Source: Symsagittifera roscoffensis (Eukaryota > Xenacoelomorpha > Acoela > Convolutidae). From it: 64,000 nucleotides of DNA. Positions within the stretch are counted from its first letter, which is position 1; each line of letters starts with the position of its first letter. Below are positions 60,321 to 64,000 of the stretch, piece after piece. Below the pieces are notes generated by a model. The model saw only the letters and a program-made list of their open reading frames with translations, was not told where the DNA came from and searched no databases. The translations under genes and the position numbers were made by a program. The DNA lies in the NCBI RefSeq assembly GCF_963678635.1, contig NC_087069.1, positions 7,078,633 to 7,142,632 of the forward strand. Direction: 5' to 3'.

Positions 60321-62724
60321 TTTTCTTGCGTGTAAAAGTTTTATCTCTTGCGTGAAAAGCCACCAAAAGTTAAAGCATTGTATATCTCCGGTAATATGCT
60401 TGAGCAACAATAAAGTTTTTTGATTACGTTTTTGATTCGGGTTAATAATGCGTACAAATTATTTTTTTAACTAGCTTAAAGCCTAATTAACGTGTAGAAG
60501 AATTATAAGCTTTTTTACAAAGGAATGCACGAGACATTTTTATGTCCTGAAGCAAACGTTTTTTTTTGTTTGGTTATTGGCCATAGGCAGTTTAAATCAT
60601 TCATAAAAATTCATCAAACTAAGCGGAAACTTGAAGTGTTCCTTTTTCTATGCTTGGCCAGAATCAAATTAGTTCTCGTTTGAGGCGATTAAAATGAAGC
60701 AATTATTTTTCGTCAATTTTCATATAGATGTATCAAAACTGTTTTATAAACTGTTTAAATGAACTAATTATTCTCGTTTTTATTTTTGCTATGAAAATAC
60801 TTTTACCGCAGGTTCTTTAACTTTAAACTCTTATATGTTTTTGTTACCCAAAATCAAATGAAGTTAAATTTTTCAATTTTATGCTTCTTGCTGTGAGGTC
60901 TTCGTAAAAATGGTTTGGTCAGAGACATATTCCATGGATTAAATTAGATTTATATTAAATTTTATTTTGGTTTTTGTGGATGTTCGTGGGTTTGTAGAAT
61001 GTCTCAACTTGCTGTGAGTCTGCAGCATAAAAAGTTGAGACTAGATTTCACTGAGTAATCTGCTTACTCCTCTGTTTCTCTTAAAAACAGGGACATACTT
61101 TTGTTTTACCTCTTCAAATTTATTATACATGTTATGTAGAAAAAAAAAACAATTAAAAGCTTGCAATAATTTCAGTGAATTTTTTATAAGTGTTTTGGTT
61201 ATGATTAATTGAATTATTCTTTAACTTGGCTGACTTTTGCATGTTTGATTTCATTAGCTATACATTGAAATTTTCTTATGCAAACTTGCGAGCATTAGCA
61301 AAAATATTTAGAATTTTAAGTTGTTCACAAAACATGCTTGTATCCTTCCGGAATATTTTTCCTAAGGAAGCAATTAAGCACTGAAATTGGAAATTTTTTC
61401 AACTTTTTTCATCGCTGGAAAAGTTAAGCGAAAAAAATTTAAACTTTCAGAGAAAAATTTGAGCATTTACACTTTGATGAAAACGGAATCGTTTCATTGC
61501 TTGTTTGCTAACGCATTTCAGGTTTTTGAAGCCAGATAATGAGCAAAAATATTTGAATTAAATCGAAGTTATTTTGATGAAGACTAAAGCTTAAAAATAC
61601 TTAAACTGGTTTGCATAGCTTGAATGGTTTCCAAAAAGCTATTTTTTTCCATTTAGGCTTATAAGCGTGAAATAAAAAAGTGTGAAAATAGTTTAAATGT
61701 TTTCATCGCGTAAACCAGTTTGGGAAGAGTTCAATTTTTTTCTTGCAAGCGTTTGTGCGATTAAAAATTACCAAAAGTTAAGTGAGTTTCTAGTGCGAAT
61801 CAGACAACAAAAGTCTTGCCATGTAGCAAAAAACTTGAAATACTTATGAAAAAACTTTTCTTAACTTGAATCGTATCGCAAAATTTTTTGTTTTTGAAGT
61901 AAGCTGTCGAGGAAATTTTTTTTCAGGTTGTTTTCAGAAGACGAACCATTTCGCAAAACAATTAAATTTTTTTGAGCGGGCTAGTGAGCAAGAAATCTTT
62001 AGAAAATAGTAAATTGTTTTTGTATTGAGCAAAGTATTTATGCACGCAAAACATCTGAAAAAAATTACTGATAACGTCTAGCCTAAAAGTTTTTCTATTG
62101 GAGCCATTCGACCGATGAAATTTTAAAGCGTTTCAGATAATTATGGACCAAAGCGTTTTGCGAAAAATTGAAATTTTCGTAAGCAAGCTTTTCAAGCAAT
62201 GAAAATTTTCGATATGTTTTAAAGAGCGAATCAGTTCGCAAAAAAATTCAAGTTTTCTTAGCAATCTATTCAAGCAATAAAAGTTTTTCAAGTTATTTCA
62301 TAGAGGGAAATTGTTTGCAGAACATCAAGTTTTTCTCAAAACTTTGAAATAATTGAAGTTAACGCAGACCACATTGGTTTGCTAAAAATCAAACTTTTCT
62401 AAGCAAGCTACAAAAATAAAAACTAGTGATTTGCAACTGAATCCATGCAGTGTTTCAAAGCCAAAAAAAAAATTACAAAAGAAAGCTTTCGTCAAATTTT
62501 TGCCTTAATTTAAACTAGTGAGCTGATATCTCATATGTAGCAATTATAACAGTGCCTGATTGCAATACATTAAAGCTTTTGGAATGGTTGATTTATACTG
62601 CCGTAAATTTTTGTAATCTTATTTTCCTTACTTTGTTTTTCTGCAATTGAAGGATTTTTTTGCTGCTATTTTTGATTGCTAAACCTATTTTATTTTCAAC
62701 AAATTTTGGGGTTTTTTTTTTCAG

Positions 62725-62821
62725 TTTCTGCAACAGACACTGTGGTGGAAGTTGGCACTTTTACTGCTATAGACAACAGTCGATATCATTTCAATGTTGC
62801 CAATGTTTTTGTACCCCCTGA
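62725..62821 (+). CDS. second S1 protease-like exon
   Basis: Preceded by a classic T-tract and CAG acceptor (62722-62724). The frame reads SATDTVVEVGTFTAIDNSRY, then HFNVANVFVPPE, up to the donor GA|GTGAGT (62822). VVEVGTF and the following NVANVFVPPE fit the strand pair that follows the His loop in chymotrypsin-like folds (VxxGxxxxx...VxxVxxHPxY). The phase matches the exon ending at 58642. The next exon should carry the Asp of the triad; a candidate frame at about 62890-62970 (GRKSPPESKVDYKSMIFLYG) does not join in phase, so the gene may be damaged or differently spliced. Confidence 0.55.
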
Positions 62822-64000
62822 GTGAGTATCTCCATTTAAGTAAGATAAAAAAAAATCAACTATAGGGAATTTTAGTGGTCTAAAATGTGGTCGAAGTTAT
62901 TGGTCGCAAGTCGCCCCCAGAGAGCAAGGTGGATTATAAATCTATGATTTTCCTTTATGGTTATCAAGTTTATGGTAAGTTTACTCCACTTACAATCAAT
63001 TTAGATAGATTTTTCAAATTTTTTGTTTCGCAAAATATTGCAAAATTTCCGCATGAGTACTGCAGAAAAACTGCCTCATCTTATAGGGGCAAACGTTGAA
63101 GAGAAGGGCAAACCGAAAAAAATTTATACTTAAAAACATACATACATTCACTCGTTCATCCCAAGTACCCGTCCTTTTGGGCAAATTTTTTTCAAAAACA
63201 GCCAAAAATTATATGATAAACTTGCTTGCGGCGCAGAACAGGTTTTCAGTTTCGTCTTAAAATGTTTTTGGAGAACTCGAGAAAAATCAATAGATGACCA
63301 ACAATTATGTTCACCAAAATCTTCGTATTCGGGGAAATCTATCGCCGACGCCAACGTTTCTAAATGAATTTAAAAAAAACTGAAAAAGTAACAGAAAATA
63401 AAAAGTTTTGCATAGACACGCTGAACACAACACGGTCTCAGTTATCAAACTGAGAGCAATTTTATTAATATTGATTTTTATAAAGTCCTTATTCTCAAAA
63501 AATCTTAAAAAACTTCACCTCGGAATTTTCACCAAGAGACCAAAAAAGCTTTTGATTTTTTGGGAGCAAAAATAGCTAAACGTCAGGTTTGGAATTTACG
63601 TATCGACTGTAGTGTTTGAAACAGATATCATTGTGCAACTAAAAATGTATAGTCGTGTAGGACCTTTGGTCAAACTGAGTCGAAAGCTGAGTCGAACTGG
63701 ATCCAAACATAAAGTCGAACTGTGTGTGTGTGTCGGGGGTGGGGGTGTAATCAAAATGCTTAGTCGTTACGTTCAGTAACTAACCCGGCCCCCTAGGGAG
63801 AGGGGGTTGTTTTAAAATGAAGGTAAACATAAAATGGCGGACAGGGAGGGTGTACCAAAAAGGTCAACAAAAGGTGGTGTAACAAAAAGATTGAAAACAA
63901 AAGTAGCCTACTAAGTTTTCTTAGTTTTAGTAACTATCTGTTTTGCAATTTCCTAATAAAATGTGTGTTAAGCCAAAAGCAACTGTCAAATTGCGAAGAC
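62822..64000. other. downstream intron or intergenic DNA
   Basis: Contains the uncertain candidate exon around 62890-62970 with a following GTAAGT (62974), a TGTGTGTGTGTG microsatellite near 63721, and a G/C-rich patch with CCCGGCCCCCTAGG near 63785. No other gene is seen before the window ends. Confidence 0.4.

Larger units (their letters stand above)
58643..62724 (+). other. ~4.1-kb intron of the protease-like gene
   Basis: Bounded by GTGAGT and a long T run plus CAG. No coding sequence is recognised inside. It contains two SINE-like copies (59590-59920 and 60013-60320) and a GGCAGTTTAAAT short duplication near 59465-59495. Confidence 0.5.

Overview
The window is nuclear DNA of an invertebrate animal. 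The reasons are spliced genes with GT-AG introns of up to about 4 kb, a selenoprotein-M-like ER protein, an S1 protease-like fold, a Maverick/Polinton virus-like transposon and a Ty3/gypsy retroelement. Most of it is A+T-rich, and there is one sharply bounded G+C-rich block. A nematode is possible but the phylum cannot be fixed from the sequence alone. Many coding remnants carry frameshifts, often at homopolymers, so decay and assembly indels cannot be fully separated.

Layout: 1-8.9 kb is gene-poor and built of diverged copies of one dispersed repeat family, two of which form a long inverted repeat (3880-4425 / 6255-6798). 8.99-25.28 kb is a decayed Maverick/Polinton. It holds a protein-primed DNA polymerase B on the minus strand, then on the plus strand an exonuclease-like protein, a packaging ATPase, an integrase, a minor capsid-like protein, a small basic virion-type protein, two tandem copies of the major capsid protein, a small membrane ORF, and the start of an adenovirus-type protease that runs into a 200-base assembly gap (25276-25475).

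25.5-36 kb is the G+C-rich block. It holds the remains of one very long intronless coding region on the plus strand, about 8.8 kb, broken by several frameshifts and about eight isolated stops. It encodes a heptad coiled coil, two SGNH-hydrolase-like modules and long stretches I cannot assign. The hexamer CTTGAG/CTCAAG is strongly over-represented in coding and flanking parts. This is the best candidate here for an undescribed mobile or viral-like element.

36.7-41.5 kb is an LTR-flanked element with a gag-like, Asn/Gln-rich interior and no visible polymerase. 41.86-44.06 kb is the one clearly intact host gene: a four-exon SELENOM/SEP15-family thioredoxin-fold protein with Cys in the selenocysteine position. 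44-47.8 kb is noncoding with one strong hairpin. 47.84-57.13 kb is a young Ty3/gypsy element on the minus strand. Its 339-bp LTRs differ at one base that I saw, it has a 5-bp target duplication, and an internal 2231-bp tandem duplication gives it two reverse transcriptase regions. 57.1-64 kb holds at least two exons of an S1 serine-protease homologue with the catalytic His replaced by Asn, separated by a 4-kb intron that contains tRNA-related SINE-like repeats.
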